DNA of 46,118 nucleotides from contig JAFYBN010000073.1 of assembly GCA_017540175.1 (NCBI GenBank), positions 1 to 46,118 of the forward strand. The letters are read 5' to 3'. Origin of the DNA: Clostridia bacterium. Its GTDB lineage: Bacteria > Bacillota > Clostridia > Oscillospirales > CAG-272. The notes beneath the pieces are model-generated. The model was not told where the DNA came from. It saw only the letters and a list, made by a program, of their open reading frames with translations, and ran no database searches. Both the position numbers and the translations under genes were made by a program. Positions 7,190 to 16,431 of the stretch are shown piece after piece. Within the stretch, counting starts at the first letter, position 1; each line of letters starts with the position of its first letter.

Positions 7190-8362
7190 ATGTTAGGATC
7201 ACTCTTCGACCTTGTGTCCAAGCCCTTCGGTCTTCTGATGCGGGGCATGTACGCGCTGACGCACAATTACATCGCGGCGATCTTCCTGTTCACGCTGGTC
7301 TGCGAGCTCCTTCTGATCCCGTTCGCGATCAAGCAGCAGAAAAACCAGATCAAACAGGCTTCCCTCGGTCCCCGCACTGCCGCGATCCGCAAGAAATACG
7401 CCGGACGCAACGACAACGCGACCAAGCAGAAGATGCAGCAGGAAATCATGGATATGTACCAGCAGGAGCATTTCAACCCTGCTTCGGGCTGCGGTACGCT
7501 CCTCATCCAGTTCCCCATCATCATCCTGCTTTACAACATCATCCGGAAGCCGCTGACCTTTATTTCCCAGCTGACGGACGTTGATCTCTCGGCGCTCGCG
7601 GGCAGATTCGGGCAGGGCGAGGGAATCAGCGCCGGCGCTGTGGACCAGATCAAGCTCATCTCGGACATCCGCGACAATCTGTCGTCGCTCTCCACGGCTC
7701 AGTATCCGTCGCTGGAAGGGGCTCTGATCCCGCAGACGCAGGTGGGACCGTTCGATCTCACAAAAACGCCGACGCTCGAGTTCAATCCCTTCGACTGGCT
7801 GATGCTCATCCCGCTCGTCACGCTCGTCGTCATGATCGTCTCGCAGAAGATCATGAAGCGCTACACCTACCAGGACCCCACGATGGCGGAGCAGCAGAAC
7901 GGACTTTCCATGAAGATCCTCGAGTGGGCGATGCCCCTCTTCTCCGTCTATATCGAGTTCCAGTTCGCGGCGGCGATCGGCATTTACTGGATCTTCCGCA
8001 GCATCCTGCAGATGGTGGAGAAGATCGTGATCTCGAAGTTCTACCCCCTGCCGAAATTCACGGAGCAGGATTACAAGGAAGCGGAACGGCAGGCAAACCT
8101 GTCGAACAAGCAGAAGAAACGCGAACTCAAGGAACGGGACCCGAACCGACCGCCCGTCCGCAGTCTCCATCACATCGACGACGAGGAATACCTCGCCCGT
8201 CACGCGGCTGACTTCGCCGCCGAAAACGACGGCAGCAGCGACGGGGAAACGAACGCGGACGAGAACAAGCCTTCCGACGGTCAGAACGACAAGAAGGAGA
8301 AGAAGGAACCTCCCGTCCCGCTGAAGGAAGACGCGAACACCGAATTCAAAAAGAAAAAATAA
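7190..8362 (+). CDS. yidC: Membrane protein insertase YidC/Oxa1 family
   Basis: A 390-residue insertase for membrane proteins. The 60KD_IMP/Oxa1 core runs from about residue 25 to 290, with hydrophobic segments at ~28-48 (AAIFLFTLVCELLLIPF), ~103-125 (GTLLIQFPIIILLYNII), ~200-222 and ~245-285 (FAAAIGIYWIFRSILQ). The charged hairpin KQQKNQIKQ with the following helix matches the cytosolic C1 loop. The last ~90 residues are a hydrophilic Lys/Glu/Asp-rich tail, which in such proteins can contact the ribosome. It lies four bases after yidD and 26 before jag. A GGAG ribosome site precedes the ATG. No lipobox signal is seen, as is common in clostridial forms. Confidence 0.94.
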   Translation: MLGSLFDLVSKPFGLLMRGMYALTHNYIAAIFLFTLVCELLLIPFAIKQQKNQIKQASLGPRTAAIRKKYAGRNDNATKQKMQQEIMDMYQQEHFNPASGCGTLLIQFPIIILLYNIIRKPLTFISQLTDVDLSALAGRFGQGEGISAGAVDQIKLISDIRDNLSSLSTAQYPSLEGALIPQTQVGPFDLTKTPTLEFNPFDWLMLIPLVTLVVMIVSQKIMKRYTYQDPTMAEQQNGLSMKILEWAMPLFSVYIEFQFAAAIGIYWIFRSILQMVEKIVISKFYPLPKFTEQDYKEAERQANLSNKQKKRELKERDPNRPPVRSLHHIDDEEYLARHAADFAAENDGSSDGETNADENKPSDGQNDKKEKKEPPVPLKEDANTEFKKKK

Positions 8363-8388
8363 GAAAGAGAACCTCAAGGAAATCGTAT

Positions 8389-10461
8389 ATGGCAGACACA
8401 TATATCATCACCGCGAAGACCGTCGAGGAAGCGATCGCCATCGCCAAACGGCAGTATGAGGACGCTTCCCACGAGGTCTCCTGCGATATTCTCGAAATGC
8501 CGAAAAAGGGCATCTTCTTCGGCATCGGCGCGAAAGAGGCTAAAATCAAGGTCACCGTCTCGAAGATCTCTTCGGTCGAATCCGAGCTTGGTTCCCTCGT
8601 CGCGGACATCAAAAACATGAAGGCCGTCACCGACCGCGGTTCCGACGGCGAAAAGCCCGAAAGCGGCAAAAAGCAGCAGAACGACCGCAATCAGCAGAAG
8701 CAGGGTCAGCAGAACCAGCAGAAGCAGAACCAACAGGGTCAGCAAAAGCAGGGCCAGCAGAACCAGAATCAGCAAAAGCAGGGTCAGCAGAAGCAGAACC
8801 AGCAAAAGCAGGGCCAGCAGAACCAGAATCAGCAAAAGCAGGGTCAGCAGAACCAGCAGAAGCAGGGCCAGCAGAAGCAGAACCAGCAGAACCAGAATCA
8901 GCAGAAGAACGAACAGAAGCCCGCGGCCGCTCCGGCCGCTCCCGCCGAGCAGGCCGCCGCGCCGGCTGCCGCTGCTGAGGCTCCGTCCCAGACCCAGTCC
9001 TTCGGGAACGCGGACGCCGCTTACAAATCCTCGCTGGGCAATCAGGCGAAGCCCTCCCGCAGAGCGCGTCAGAAGAAGGGCGCGTCCCACGCCGACGAAT
9101 CCTCCGCCGTCACCGTATCCTCCCCCGTCGGTCTTTCCGACTTTGTGAGCGAGACCTCCGCGGAAGGCTTCGGCTCGGGAGAACAGGCAAACGCCGGCGG
9201 CAGAATGAACAACGACATCCGCCGCAAGAACCGCCAGCAGAAGCAGGCGGAGAAGCCCGCGGCCGAAAAGCCCGAAGCCTCCGTCCCCGCCCCGCTGAAG
9301 AGCCGCCCGCCGAGAAACCGTTCCGACCGCTCCGGTCCGCTCCAGCGCTCCGCGACCGAGGCCATGTCCTCGAAATACGACGTCGCCGAAACCGACGAGG
9401 ATTACGCGAAGCTCGACCGTCTCGTCGCCGAGGCGGAAGGCTACACGCCCGCCTTCTCCGGGACCGACGCCGGGGATGCCGCCGCGCAGCGCGAGAACCG
9501 CCGCCGCGAGCCCATCACCGAGGAAGAAATGAAGTACGCGCTCGAGTTCGCGAACATGATCCTCAGGGACATGAACCTCGACGCGTCCGCCGTTCCCGCC
9601 GAATGCCCCGAGGGAGAGGATTTCGAGGTCACCGAGACCGCGACCGTCTACCCGAAGATCAACATCATCGGCGAAGACACAGGCATCCTCATCGGGCACC
9701 ACGGCGAGACCCTCGATTCCATCCAGTACCTCGTGAATCTCTCCGCCCTGCGCAAGACCAAGTCGAAGGACGGCGATTACGTCAAGATCGTGGTGGACAT
9801 CGAAAACTACCGTCAGAAACGGGAAGACACCCTCCGCGCTCTGGCGAGAAGGATGGCGGCGCGCGCCGTGAAATACCGCCGCAACGTCTTCCTCGAGCCC
9901 ATGAACGCCTATGAGCGCCGCATCATCCACAGCGAGCTGCAGAGCTTTGAAAACGTGTCGACGCACTCCGTCGGCGCGGACCGCGACCGCAAGATCATCA
10001 TCACCTACGAGGGTCCGGACAAGGCTCCCGACAACCGCAGACGCAGAAAGGGCGAGGACGCCCCCGAGGCCGAGGTCCAGCAGAAGAGCGAGCAGCCGAA
10101 GAAGCGCTCCCGCAGCCGGAACCGGAATCGCAACCGCTCCGAACAGCCGAAAACCGGTGAATTCGGCGTCGAATCCGTTCTGACGGAGACGGCGTCCGCC
10201 GCTGAGAGCGGCATCGAAAAGGAAGTTCGCCGCCCGAAGAAGCAACAGCGGATCCCGATCGAAATGCTCGGCGAATGGCTCCCGGACGCGGGAGAAGCCG
10301 ATGAGAACGGACTCGAAGAGGACACCCTGAAGGTCCTCTCCAGCGTCCGCGCCGCCGCCGACGCCCTCGAAAACGACACCGATGAGGAATCGTTCGAGGC
10401 CAAAGCCGACGCGCTCGAAGAAGCCCTCGAAGCGCTCGGCAAGAGCACCGACGAAGAATAA
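8389..10461 (+). CDS. jag: Extended KhpB/Jag RNA-binding protein with Q/N/K repeat
   Basis: A 690-residue version of KhpB (Jag/EloR), an RNA-binding protein linked in Gram-positives to cell elongation and post-transcriptional control with KhpA. The Jag_N domain is at residues ~1-55 (AKTVEEAIAIA; EMPKKGIFFGIGAKEAKIKV). Residues 95-177 are almost only Gln, Lys, Asn and Gly; residues ~178-380 are Ala/Pro/Ser-rich. A KH domain at ~415-480 carries the GHHG loop (436-439, IGHHGETLDSIQYL), and an R3H domain follows at ~485-545 (EPMNAYERRIIHSEL). A charged ~145-residue tail ends the protein. Family members are usually 200-350 residues, so more than half is an unusual disordered insertion. It is followed by a strong terminator. 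Confidence 0.93.
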   Translation: MADTYIITAKTVEEAIAIAKRQYEDASHEVSCDILEMPKKGIFFGIGAKEAKIKVTVSKISSVESELGSLVADIKNMKAVTDRGSDGEKPESGKKQQNDRNQQKQGQQNQQKQNQQGQQKQGQQNQNQQKQGQQKQNQQKQGQQNQNQQKQGQQNQQKQGQQKQNQQNQNQQKNEQKPAAAPAAPAEQAAAPAAAAEAPSQTQSFGNADAAYKSSLGNQAKPSRRARQKKGASHADESSAVTVSSPVGLSDFVSETSAEGFGSGEQANAGGRMNNDIRRKNRQQKQAEKPAAEKPEASVPAPLKSRPPRNRSDRSGPLQRSATEAMSSKYDVAETDEDYAKLDRLVAEAEGYTPAFSGTDAGDAAAQRENRRREPITEEEMKYALEFANMILRDMNLDASAVPAECPEGEDFEVTETATVYPKINIIGEDTGILIGHHGETLDSIQYLVNLSALRKTKSKDGDYVKIVVDIENYRQKREDTLRALARRMAARAVKYRRNVFLEPMNAYERRIIHSELQSFENVSTHSVGADRDRKIIITYEGPDKAPDNRRRRKGEDAPEAEVQQKSEQPKKRSRSRNRNRNRSEQPKTGEFGVESVLTETASAAESGIEKEVRRPKKQQRIPIEMLGEWLPDAGEADENGLEEDTLKVLSSVRAAADALENDTDEESFEAKADALEEALEALGKSTDEE
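8671..8919 (+). repeat. In-frame Q/N/K/G codon repeat inside jag
   Basis: An imperfect tandem array of CAG/AAG/AAC/GGT codons encodes units such as QQKQGQQNQN. A 50-base stretch at 8741-8790 is repeated exactly at 8801-8850 (period 60), which points to recent slippage or unequal recombination. Confidence 0.9.
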
Positions 10462-10470
10462 CCGCCTGAA

Positions 10471-10506
10471 ACAGGGCTGACGAGAACCGCTCAGCCCTGT
10501 TTTTTT
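10471..10506 (+). terminator. Intrinsic terminator after jag
   Basis: Perfect 10-bp stem ACAGGGCTGA (10471-10480) / TCAGCCCTGT (10491-10500) with a 10-base loop, followed by six or more T. It ends the rpmH-jag transcription unit. Confidence 0.92.
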
Positions 10507-10552
10507 GGTAACCCGCCCACCGCCGCTGCCCCTTGTGCACCGCCGTACCCCA

Positions 10553-10618
10553 ACTCGCCGAAGGCGAATTTCACTGGCGTGACTGCGTCGACGCGGCGAA
10601 ACGGAATTTCACTCCTCC
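10553..10618. repeat. REP-like intergenic repeat before mnmE
   Basis: Between jag and mnmE two copies of GAATTTCACT (about 10566 and 10604) flank GACTGCGTCG (10581-10590), the reverse complement of a 10-mer that recurs at 16211, 16229 and 43010. The segment has no coding signal. Confidence 0.5.
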
Positions 10619-10628
10619 CGGGGGTTTT

Positions 10629-12035
10629 ATGAACGATCTCACAAAAACCATCGCCGCCGTCTCCACCCCGCGCGGCAAGGGCGGCATCGCCGTGATCCGC
10701 CTGTCCGGTCCGGACGCGCTGCGCGTCGCGGACGCCATGTTCCGCCCGGCGTCGGGGAAAGAGCTCTCGCAGTACCCGCCCCGCGCCGCCGTGTTCGGCA
10801 CGATCCTCGATTCTTCGGATTCCCCCTGCGATGAGGGGATCGCCGTATGCTTCGCCGCGCCGCGCTCGTTCACCGGCGAGGACACCGCGGAGTTTTCCTG
10901 CCACGGCGGTCCCGCGGTGACGGAAGCGGTGTATGTTTCCGCGCTTGCGCACGGGGCATGCGCCGCCGGGCCGGGTGAGTTCACCCGCCGCGCGTTCGTG
11001 CATGGCAGGCTCTCCCTCACCGAAGCCGAGGCGGTCGGCGCTCTGATCGACGCGGACACGAAGGAGAGGCTTTCCCTCTCCCTCGGAGCGGTTCGCGGCA
11101 ACGTGAGCCGGGAGATCGAAAAAATCTCCGATTCCCTGCTCTCCGTCATGACCGCCCTGTACGCCGCCATCGACTACCCGGAGGAGGACGTCGGGGACGA
11201 GGGCGAGCGGGAGATCGGAAACGTGCTGAAAACCGCCCTTTCCGACGTGGAGAGGCTGCTTGCCACCTACAAAACGGGCCGCGCCGTCGCGAACGGGGTC
11301 AAAACCGTGCTCTGCGGCGCGCCGAACGCCGGAAAGAGCTCGCTGTTCAACCGCATCACCGGGGAGGACGCCGCCATCGTGACCGAAATCGCCGGAACGA
11401 CGCGGGACGTGCTCCGCGAGACCGTCTCCTTCGGCGGCGTGACGCTCCGGCTGTCCGACACGGCTGGTATGAGGCGTACGGACAACGTCATCGAGAAGAT
11501 CGGCGTGGACCGCGCGGCCGCGGAGATCGCGGACGCGGAGCTGATCCTTGCCCTGTTCGACGGAAGCCGCCCCCTTTCGGAGGAGGACCGCGAGCTGATC
11601 CGTCTGCTCGGTGAAAACGGGCAGGGCTCGGCAGGCGGCGCGAAAATCGCCGTGCTGACGAAAAGCGACGCGGGACTTGTCCTCACCGAGGATGAGCTTG
11701 CCTCAGTCGACGCGGTCTGCTCCATGCGCGTCTCCGTCAGCGCGAAGAACGGGGAGATCGGAAAGCTCGCCGACGCGATCGCCTCCCTGTACGAAAGCGG
11801 CTCGGTCGATCTCAAAAACGACGCGGTAATCTGGGACGCGCGCCACCGGCAGGCGCTGGAGCACAGCCGCGCCTCCCTCTCCGCCGCCGTGCGGGCGATC
11901 GAAGCGGGGGATCCCATCGACTGCGTCTGCACCCTCGCCGAAGAGGCCATGGCGGCGCTCAGCGAAACGGATGGGCGCGGGGTCGAGGAAAAGATCGTCG
12001 CGGAAATCTTCTCGCGCTTCTGCGTGGGGAAATGA
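10629..12035 (+). CDS. mnmE: tRNA modification GTPase MnmE
   Basis: A 468-residue GTPase that, with MnmG, installs the (carboxymethyl)aminomethyl group on U34 of tRNAs. The N-terminal folate-binding domain starts with KTIAAVSTPRGKGGIAVIRLSG and includes the GEFTRRAFVHGRLSL segment. The inserted G domain has the P-loop GAPNAGKSSLFN (from residue ~230), GTTRD and DTAG, with LTKSD as the guanine-specificity motif. It ends in CVGK, matching the family's C-terminal CxGK signature. I start at the ATG at 10629, preceded by a G-rich site, because it gives the normal length; the open frame upstream runs into a repeat. mnmG is not in this window. Confidence 0.96.
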   Translation: MNDLTKTIAAVSTPRGKGGIAVIRLSGPDALRVADAMFRPASGKELSQYPPRAAVFGTILDSSDSPCDEGIAVCFAAPRSFTGEDTAEFSCHGGPAVTEAVYVSALAHGACAAGPGEFTRRAFVHGRLSLTEAEAVGALIDADTKERLSLSLGAVRGNVSREIEKISDSLLSVMTALYAAIDYPEEDVGDEGEREIGNVLKTALSDVERLLATYKTGRAVANGVKTVLCGAPNAGKSSLFNRITGEDAAIVTEIAGTTRDVLRETVSFGGVTLRLSDTAGMRRTDNVIEKIGVDRAAAEIADAELILALFDGSRPLSEEDRELIRLLGENGQGSAGGAKIAVLTKSDAGLVLTEDELASVDAVCSMRVSVSAKNGEIGKLADAIASLYESGSVDLKNDAVIWDARHRQALEHSRASLSAAVRAIEAGDPIDCVCTLAEEAMAALSETDGRGVEEKIVAEIFSRFCVGK

Positions 12036-12059
12036 CGGGGGAGGACGCAGGGGAACGTG

Positions 12060-12225
12060 GGGGAACGCGGCTTTCTTGGAAATGAAAGCTCGCGATGCTC
12101 CGCATCGCCGGCAAAGAGCTTTCAAAAATAGGAACAGCGGACTGCTCAAAGTGCAGATTGGGGCAACGTAAAGCTCACCGATGAACTGCCCTGCCCGGCA
12201 AGGTGTGCGGCAGGAAACTTCGCCG
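12060..12225. repeat. Diverged fold-back repeat, copy A
   Basis: This intergenic stretch resembles the left arm and centre of the element at 33471-33676. Shared landmarks in order are the end GGGGAACGCGGCTTTCTT, GAAATGAA, a side hairpin (here GCGATG/CATCGC), GGCAAAGAGCTTTCA, CTCAAAGTGCAG, GGGGCAACGT, and a further GTGCGGCAGGAAACTT. The right terminal repeat is missing, so this is a truncated or decayed copy. Confidence 0.6.
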
Positions 12226-12229
12226 AACG

Positions 12230-12266
12230 AAAAAACGGCTGCGTGATTTACGCAAGCCGTTTTTTA
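12230..12266. terminator. Bidirectional terminator between mnmE and the synthase gene
   Basis: AAAAACGGCT-GCGT / ACGC-AAGCCGTTTTTT forms a stem with A and T runs on both sides. It can stop mnmE transcripts on the plus strand and those of the convergent minus-strand gene ending at 12279. Confidence 0.85.
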
Positions 12267-12278
12267 TGTGGATCGATC

Positions 12279-13730
12279 TCAGTCCTCGATTCGGTACGCC
12301 GCGCGGCCGCCGGTCTCCTGTTTGGCGGTCCGGTAGAAGGCGAGCAGTTCGGCGTCGCTCATGGTGGTGGTTCTGCCGCTCTCGTATTCGGCGTCGATGA
12401 GCTCCTTCATGCGTTTCACGACCGGGGAGCGCTTATCGGCGAAGGCGGCGTCCTTGTCGGGGCAGCGGTGGGCGAGCCAATGCGCGATGCCGGCGAGACC
12501 GCTCGTCGCGCTGATCGCCACCTGCGCGGGACGCTTCAGAAGCTTTTCGGTATTGAAGATGTTGTAGATCTCCTCGTCCTTCATCAGCCCGTCGGCGTGA
12601 ACGCCCGCGCGGGTGATGTTGAAGTCCCGCCCCACGAACGGGGTGCGGACGGGGATCTCGTAGCCGATCTCGTGTTCGAAGTATTCCCCGATCTCGGTGA
12701 TGACGGTGGTGTCCATGCCGTTCGTCGTGCCGCGGAGGGAGGCGTATTCCATGATCATCGCCTCAAGCGGGGTGTTGCCGCACCGCTCCCCGATGCCGAG
12801 CAGAGCGCAGTTGACCGAGGACGCGCCGTAGAGCCACGCCGTGGAGCTGTTCGAGACGGCCTTATAGAAATCGTTGTGCCCGTGCCACTCGAGCATTTCG
12901 GACGGGATGCCCGCGTAGTGCGTCAGACCGTAGACGATGCCGGGGACGGAGCGCGGAAGCGCCGCACCGGGATAGGAGACGCCGTAGCCCATGGTGTCGC
13001 ACGCGCGGATCTTGATCGGGATGCCCGATTCGTCGGACAGCCGCTGCAGCTCCTCCGCGAAGGGGACGACGAAACCGTAGAAGTCCGCGCGGGTGATGTC
13101 CTCGAAGTGACAGCGCGGGGAAATGCCAAGCGAAAGGATCTCCTTCACCACGCCGAGGTATTTGTCCATCGCGCTCTGGCGGGTGAGTCCCATCTTATTG
13201 TAAATATGGTAGTCCGAGCAGGAGACGAGCACGCCGGTTTCCCGCACGCCGAGGGATTTCACGAGCTGGAAGTCCTTCGTCGCGGCGCGGATCCATGTGG
13301 TGATCTCCGGGAATTCGTACCCCAGCGCCTGGCAGGCGGCGAGCGCCTCGCGGTCCTTTTCGGAATAAACGAAGAACTCCGCCTGGCGGATCATACCGTT
13401 CGGGCCGCCGAGCCGGTGGAGGAAGGTGAAAAGATCGGTGATCTGCTTCACGGTGAAGGGAGCCTGCGCCTGCTGGCCGTCGCGGAAGGTCGTGTCGGTG
13501 ATCCAGATCTCCTCCGGCATGTTGACCGGCACGAAGCGGTGGTTGAACGACACCTTCGGCACGGATTCGTAATCGTAGAGCTGGCGGTACAGATTCGGCG
13601 TCGCGCGCTCCTGAAGCGAGTAGCGGTAGGAGGACTGCTCGATCAGGTGCGTGTTCTCGGAGTATTCGATTTTTGTGTCATGCTGGCGCGTGACCACGCC
13701 CGCGGGGTTGGTGTATTCTTCGTTTTGCAT
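12279..13730 (-). CDS. Re-citrate synthase / homocitrate synthase family enzyme
   Basis: A 483-residue HMGL-like (DRE-TIM metallolyase) acyl transferase that condenses an acetyl-CoA-type donor with a 2-oxo acid. The metal/substrate motif is TDTTFRDGQQA, followed by RLGGPNGMIRQAEFF, CHFEDITRAD, CDTMGYGV and the HGHND metal ligand. This combination resembles the clostridial Re-face citrate synthase, which makes citrate from oxaloacetate and acetyl-CoA in anaerobes. Homocitrate synthase or 2-isopropylmalate synthase activity cannot be excluded. No leucine or lysine pathway genes are adjacent and no LeuA-type allosteric domain is evident, which favours the citrate reading. It is a single-gene unit with its own consensus promoter and a downstream terminator. 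Confidence 0.8.
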   Translation of the reverse strand: MQNEEYTNPAGVVTRQHDTKIEYSENTHLIEQSSYRYSLQERATPNLYRQLYDYESVPKVSFNHRFVPVNMPEEIWITDTTFRDGQQAQAPFTVKQITDLFTFLHRLGGPNGMIRQAEFFVYSEKDREALAACQALGYEFPEITTWIRAATKDFQLVKSLGVRETGVLVSCSDYHIYNKMGLTRQSAMDKYLGVVKEILSLGISPRCHFEDITRADFYGFVVPFAEELQRLSDESGIPIKIRACDTMGYGVSYPGAALPRSVPGIVYGLTHYAGIPSEMLEWHGHNDFYKAVSNSSTAWLYGASSVNCALLGIGERCGNTPLEAMIMEYASLRGTTNGMDTTVITEIGEYFEHEIGYEIPVRTPFVGRDFNITRAGVHADGLMKDEEIYNIFNTEKLLKRPAQVAISATSGLAGIAHWLAHRCPDKDAAFADKRSPVVKRMKELIDAEYESGRTTTMSDAELLAFYRTAKQETGGRAAYRIED

Positions 13731-13772
13731 ATCCGCGTCCCTCGGAATTCATCCTGTTTCGATAATAAAGCT

Positions 13773-13801
13773 ATTATAGCACGATTTCTGCATGCAGTCA
13801 A
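13773..13801 (-). promoter_or_regulatory. Promoter of the Re-citrate synthase-like gene
   Basis: On the minus strand -35 TTGACT (13796-13801), a 17-base spacer, and -10 TATAAT (13773-13778), about 43 bases before the start codon. The neighbouring 13802-14074 stretch holds no gene or structure I can support. Confidence 0.85.
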
Positions 13802-14074
13802 GAGCGCCGATTCATTTTTATTGAAAAAACGGAACGCAAAACGCTCCTCTTTCCCCGCTCCCCGCCGTTATGGGCTCACGCGGGCGGCATGATCGCGGGC
13901 GTTTTCCCGCGCGGCGCGCGGATCCCCGGGACCGCCACCGCCCACGGCTCTCCCGCGCCCCTCACAAAGCGCAGGAATGGGCCGACGGACTCTTCTCTTC
14001 CCCTTCGGGATTCTCCCTCCTCGTCGATCGATCCGCCGATCCCTCTCCCTTTTTCCTCCTTTGCGAAAAAACTC

Positions 14075-14103
14075 TTGTCTCCCGCTCCGGTTTGTGGTAC
14101 AAT
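14075..14103 (+). promoter_or_regulatory. Promoter of uvrB
   Basis: -35 TTGTCT at 14075-14080, a 17-base spacer with an extended TGG, and -10 TACAAT at 14098-14103. It lies about 35 bases before the chosen uvrB start. No SOS-type operator is obvious. Confidence 0.75.
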
Positions 14104-14138
14104 AAAGAAAATGATCCTCATCAGTTTTGGGACCTCAG

Positions 14139-16148
14139 ATGAAACAGAACAAATTCCGCCTCGCCGCGCCCTATCAGCCCACCGGCGACCAGCCCGAGGC
14201 GATCGAAAAGCTCACCGCCGGGATCGAAGCGGGCATGAAATGGCAGACCCTGCTCGGCGTCACGGGCTCGGGCAAGACCTTCACGATGGCGAACGTCATC
14301 GCGAACCTCAACCGCCCCACCCTCGTCCTCTCCCACAACAAGACCCTCGCCGCCCAGCTCTGCACCGAGTTCCGCTCCTTCTTTCCGGACAACGCGGTGG
14401 AGTATTTTGTCTCGTACTACGACTACTACCAGCCGGAGGCGTACATCCCCGGCCGGGACATGTACATCGAAAAGGATGCGCTCGTCAACGAGGAGATCGA
14501 CAAGCTGCGCCATTCGGCGACCTCCGCCCTGTTCGAGCGGCGCGACGTCATCATCGTCTCGTCCGTCTCCTGCATCTACTCCCTCGGTCCGCCGGAGGAA
14601 TACGCCGGGCAGATCGTCGGCATCCGTCCGGGCATGGAGATCTCGATGGAAAATCTGATGGGGAAGCTCGTTTCCATCGCTTACGAGCGCAACGACGTGA
14701 ACTTCGTGCGCGACAAATTCCGCGTGCGGGGCGACACGCTCGAGATCTACCCCGCGGGCTACACCGACCGTGCCGTCCGCGTGGAGTTTTTCGGCGACGA
14801 GATCGACCGTGTATCCGAGGTCAGCCCCCTGACCGGGGAGGTCTTCGAGGTCGTGAACTACGTCGCGATCTACCCCGCCACGCACTACATGATCGATCCC
14901 GCGCAGAGGGAGCGGGCATTCCGCGAGATCGAGGAGGAGATGGAGGAGCGCGCCGAGTGGTTCCGCTCCCAGAACAAGCTGCTCGAAGCCCAGCGGATCG
15001 AGGAGCGCACGCGCTACGACCTCGAAATGCTGCGCGAGGTGGGGATGTGCTCCGGCATCGAAAACTATTCCCGCGTCTTCGCGGGACGCGCGCCGGGCTC
15101 CACCCCGTACTGCCTGCTCGACTACTTCCCGAAGGACTACATCGTCTTCATCGACGAAAGCCACGTCACCATCCCGCAGGTGCGGGGCATGAGCGGCGGG
15201 GACCGGGCGCGGAAAACCAATCTCGTGGAATACGGCTTCCGCCTGCCCTCCGCATACGACAACCGCCCGCTGTTCTTCGACGAATTCGAAAAGAAGATCG
15301 GGCAGGTCGTCATGGTCTCGGCGACCCCGGCAGAATTCGAGGAAAAGGTCTCCGAGCAGACGGTGGAGCAGATCATCCGCCCGACGGGGCTGATCGACCC
15401 CGAGGTGGAGATCCGGCCCGTTGAAACGCAGGTCGACGACCTCATCGGGGAGATCCGCGAACGGACGTCGCGGGGCGAGCGGGTGCTCGTCACCACCCTC
15501 ACGAAGAAAATGGCGGAGGACCTCACGGAATATCTCGACGAGCAGGGCATCCGGGTGAAATACATCCACCATAACGTGGAGATGATGGAGCGCACGGAGC
15601 TGCTGCGCAATCTCCGGCTCGGGCTCTACGACGTGCTCGTGGGCATCAATCTGCTGCGCGAGGGCATCGACCTGCCCGAAGTAACCCTGGTCGCCATCCT
15701 CGACGCGGACAAGGAGGGGCTGTTCCGCTCCGCCCGCTCGCTGATCCAGATGATAGGACGCGCGGCGCGCAACGCCGGAGGCAAGGTCATTCTCTACGCC
15801 GACCGCGTCACCGCCTCTATGAAGGAGGCCATCGACGAGACAAACCGCCGCCGCTCGATCCAGGAGGCGTACAACGAGGCGCACGGCATCACGCCGCAGA
15901 CGATCAAAAAGGAGATCGCCGACCTCATCCAGATCGGCGTCTCGGAGGAAAACAAAAACAAAAAATCCCGCCGGGACAGAAAGACCGGCTCCCCGTCCTC
16001 CGCGGCGCGCGCTCAGACCTCCGTCGAGAGCGTCGAAAGCCTCCGCGCCGAGATGCTGCAAGCGGCAAAGGAGCTTCGCTTCGAGGAAGCGGCGTTTTTG
16101 CGCGACAAGATCCGGGAGCTCGAGAAGAAGCAGGGCGGGAAAGCGTGA
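14139..16148 (+). CDS. uvrB: Excinuclease ABC subunit UvrB
   Basis: A 669-residue DNA-damage recognition helicase of nucleotide excision repair. Walker A is [10 protein letters not shown], the beta-hairpin region reads [12 protein letters not shown], the Walker B region is VFIDESHVT, and motif VI is QMIGRAARN. The C-terminal UVR domain (about residues 625-665, [20 protein letters not shown]) binds UvrC. I start at ATG 14139; a TTG four codons earlier is also open. The Shine-Dalgarno is weak. uvrA and uvrC are not next to it; a repeat-bearing gap and recA follow. Confidence 0.97.
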   Translation: MKQNKFRLAAPYQPTGDQPEAIEKLTAGIEAGMKWQTLLGVTGSGKTFTMANVIANLNRPTLVLSHNKTLAAQLCTEFRSFFPDNAVEYFVSYYDYYQPEAYIPGRDMYIEKDALVNEEIDKLRHSATSALFERRDVIIVSSVSCIYSLGPPEEYAGQIVGIRPGMEISMENLMGKLVSIAYERNDVNFVRDKFRVRGDTLEIYPAGYTDRAVRVEFFGDEIDRVSEVSPLTGEVFEVVNYVAIYPATHYMIDPAQRERAFREIEEEMEERAEWFRSQNKLLEAQRIEERTRYDLEMLREVGMCSGIENYSRVFAGRAPGSTPYCLLDYFPKDYIVFIDESHVTIPQVRGMSGGDRARKTNLVEYGFRLPSAYDNRPLFFDEFEKKIGQVVMVSATPAEFEEKVSEQTVEQIIRPTGLIDPEVEIRPVETQVDDLIGEIRERTSRGERVLVTTLTKKMAEDLTEYLDEQGIRVKYIHHNVEMMERTELLRNLRLGLYDVLVGINLLREGIDLPEVTLVAILDADKEGLFRSARSLIQMIGRAARNAGGKVILYADRVTASMKEAIDETNRRRSIQEAYNEAHGITPQTIKKEIADLIQIGVSEENKNKKSRRDRKTGSPSSAARAQTSVESVESLRAEMLQAAKELRFEEAAFLRDKIRELEKKQGGKA

Positions 16149-16210
16149 GAACGCGGCGGGCAGCATACTCCGCGCGTTCGGTTGGGTTCGACTCCTTCAG
16201 CCAGCCGTGC

Positions 16211-16270
16211 CGACGCAGTCGCACTTGCCGACGCAGTCGCACTTGCCGCCAGCTCCCTCGGGGAGGGAGC
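16211..16270. repeat. REP-like element: 18-bp tandem repeat plus hairpin
   Basis: CGACGCAGTCGCACTTGC occurs twice in perfect tandem (16211-16228, 16229-16246), followed by a perfect hairpin GCTCCCTC-GGG-GAGGGAGC (16252-16270). It sits in the gap between uvrB and recA and has no coding potential. The CGACGCAGTC core recurs at 43010 and, inverted, at 10581. Confidence 0.7.
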
Positions 16271-16320
16271 CTGAAAGGTTCCTTTTGTGAAAGGGGATCA
16301 GCCGCTCTCAATCTTAAATA

Positions 16321-16373
16321 AAATGTAAACATTTCCCGTTTCCCTTGCACTTTCAGCCGTTATGCGCTATAAT
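16321..16373 (+). promoter_or_regulatory. recA promoter with upstream palindrome
   Basis: -35 TTGCAC (16345-16350), a 17-base spacer and -10 TATAAT (16368-16373) form a strong promoter 58 bases before recA. Eleven bases before the -35 is a perfect short palindrome AAATGT-AA-ACATTT (16321-16334), a possible operator or AT-rich UP element. A Gram-positive LexA box (GAAC-N4-GTTC) was not found. Confidence 0.8.
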
Positions 16374-16431
16374 AAAGCCAATGAAAGTACCGAAGCGGTA
16401 CAATTAAAACGCAGCGGAAAGGAAACCGAAC

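Noticed and set aside
8671-8919. CRISPR-like periodic repeat.
   Set aside because: The period follows codons of a Gln/Lys/Asn/Gly tract inside an intact jag frame; there are no unique spacers.
13876-14121. 81-codon minus-strand frame in the gap before uvrB.
   Set aside because: It covers the uvrB promoter, has shadow-like composition and lacks a start site.
16211-16246. Two 18-bp tandem copies as origin iterons or attachment site.
   Set aside because: Only two copies, no dnaA or integrase nearby, and they adjoin a REP-like hairpin; a REP element explains them better.
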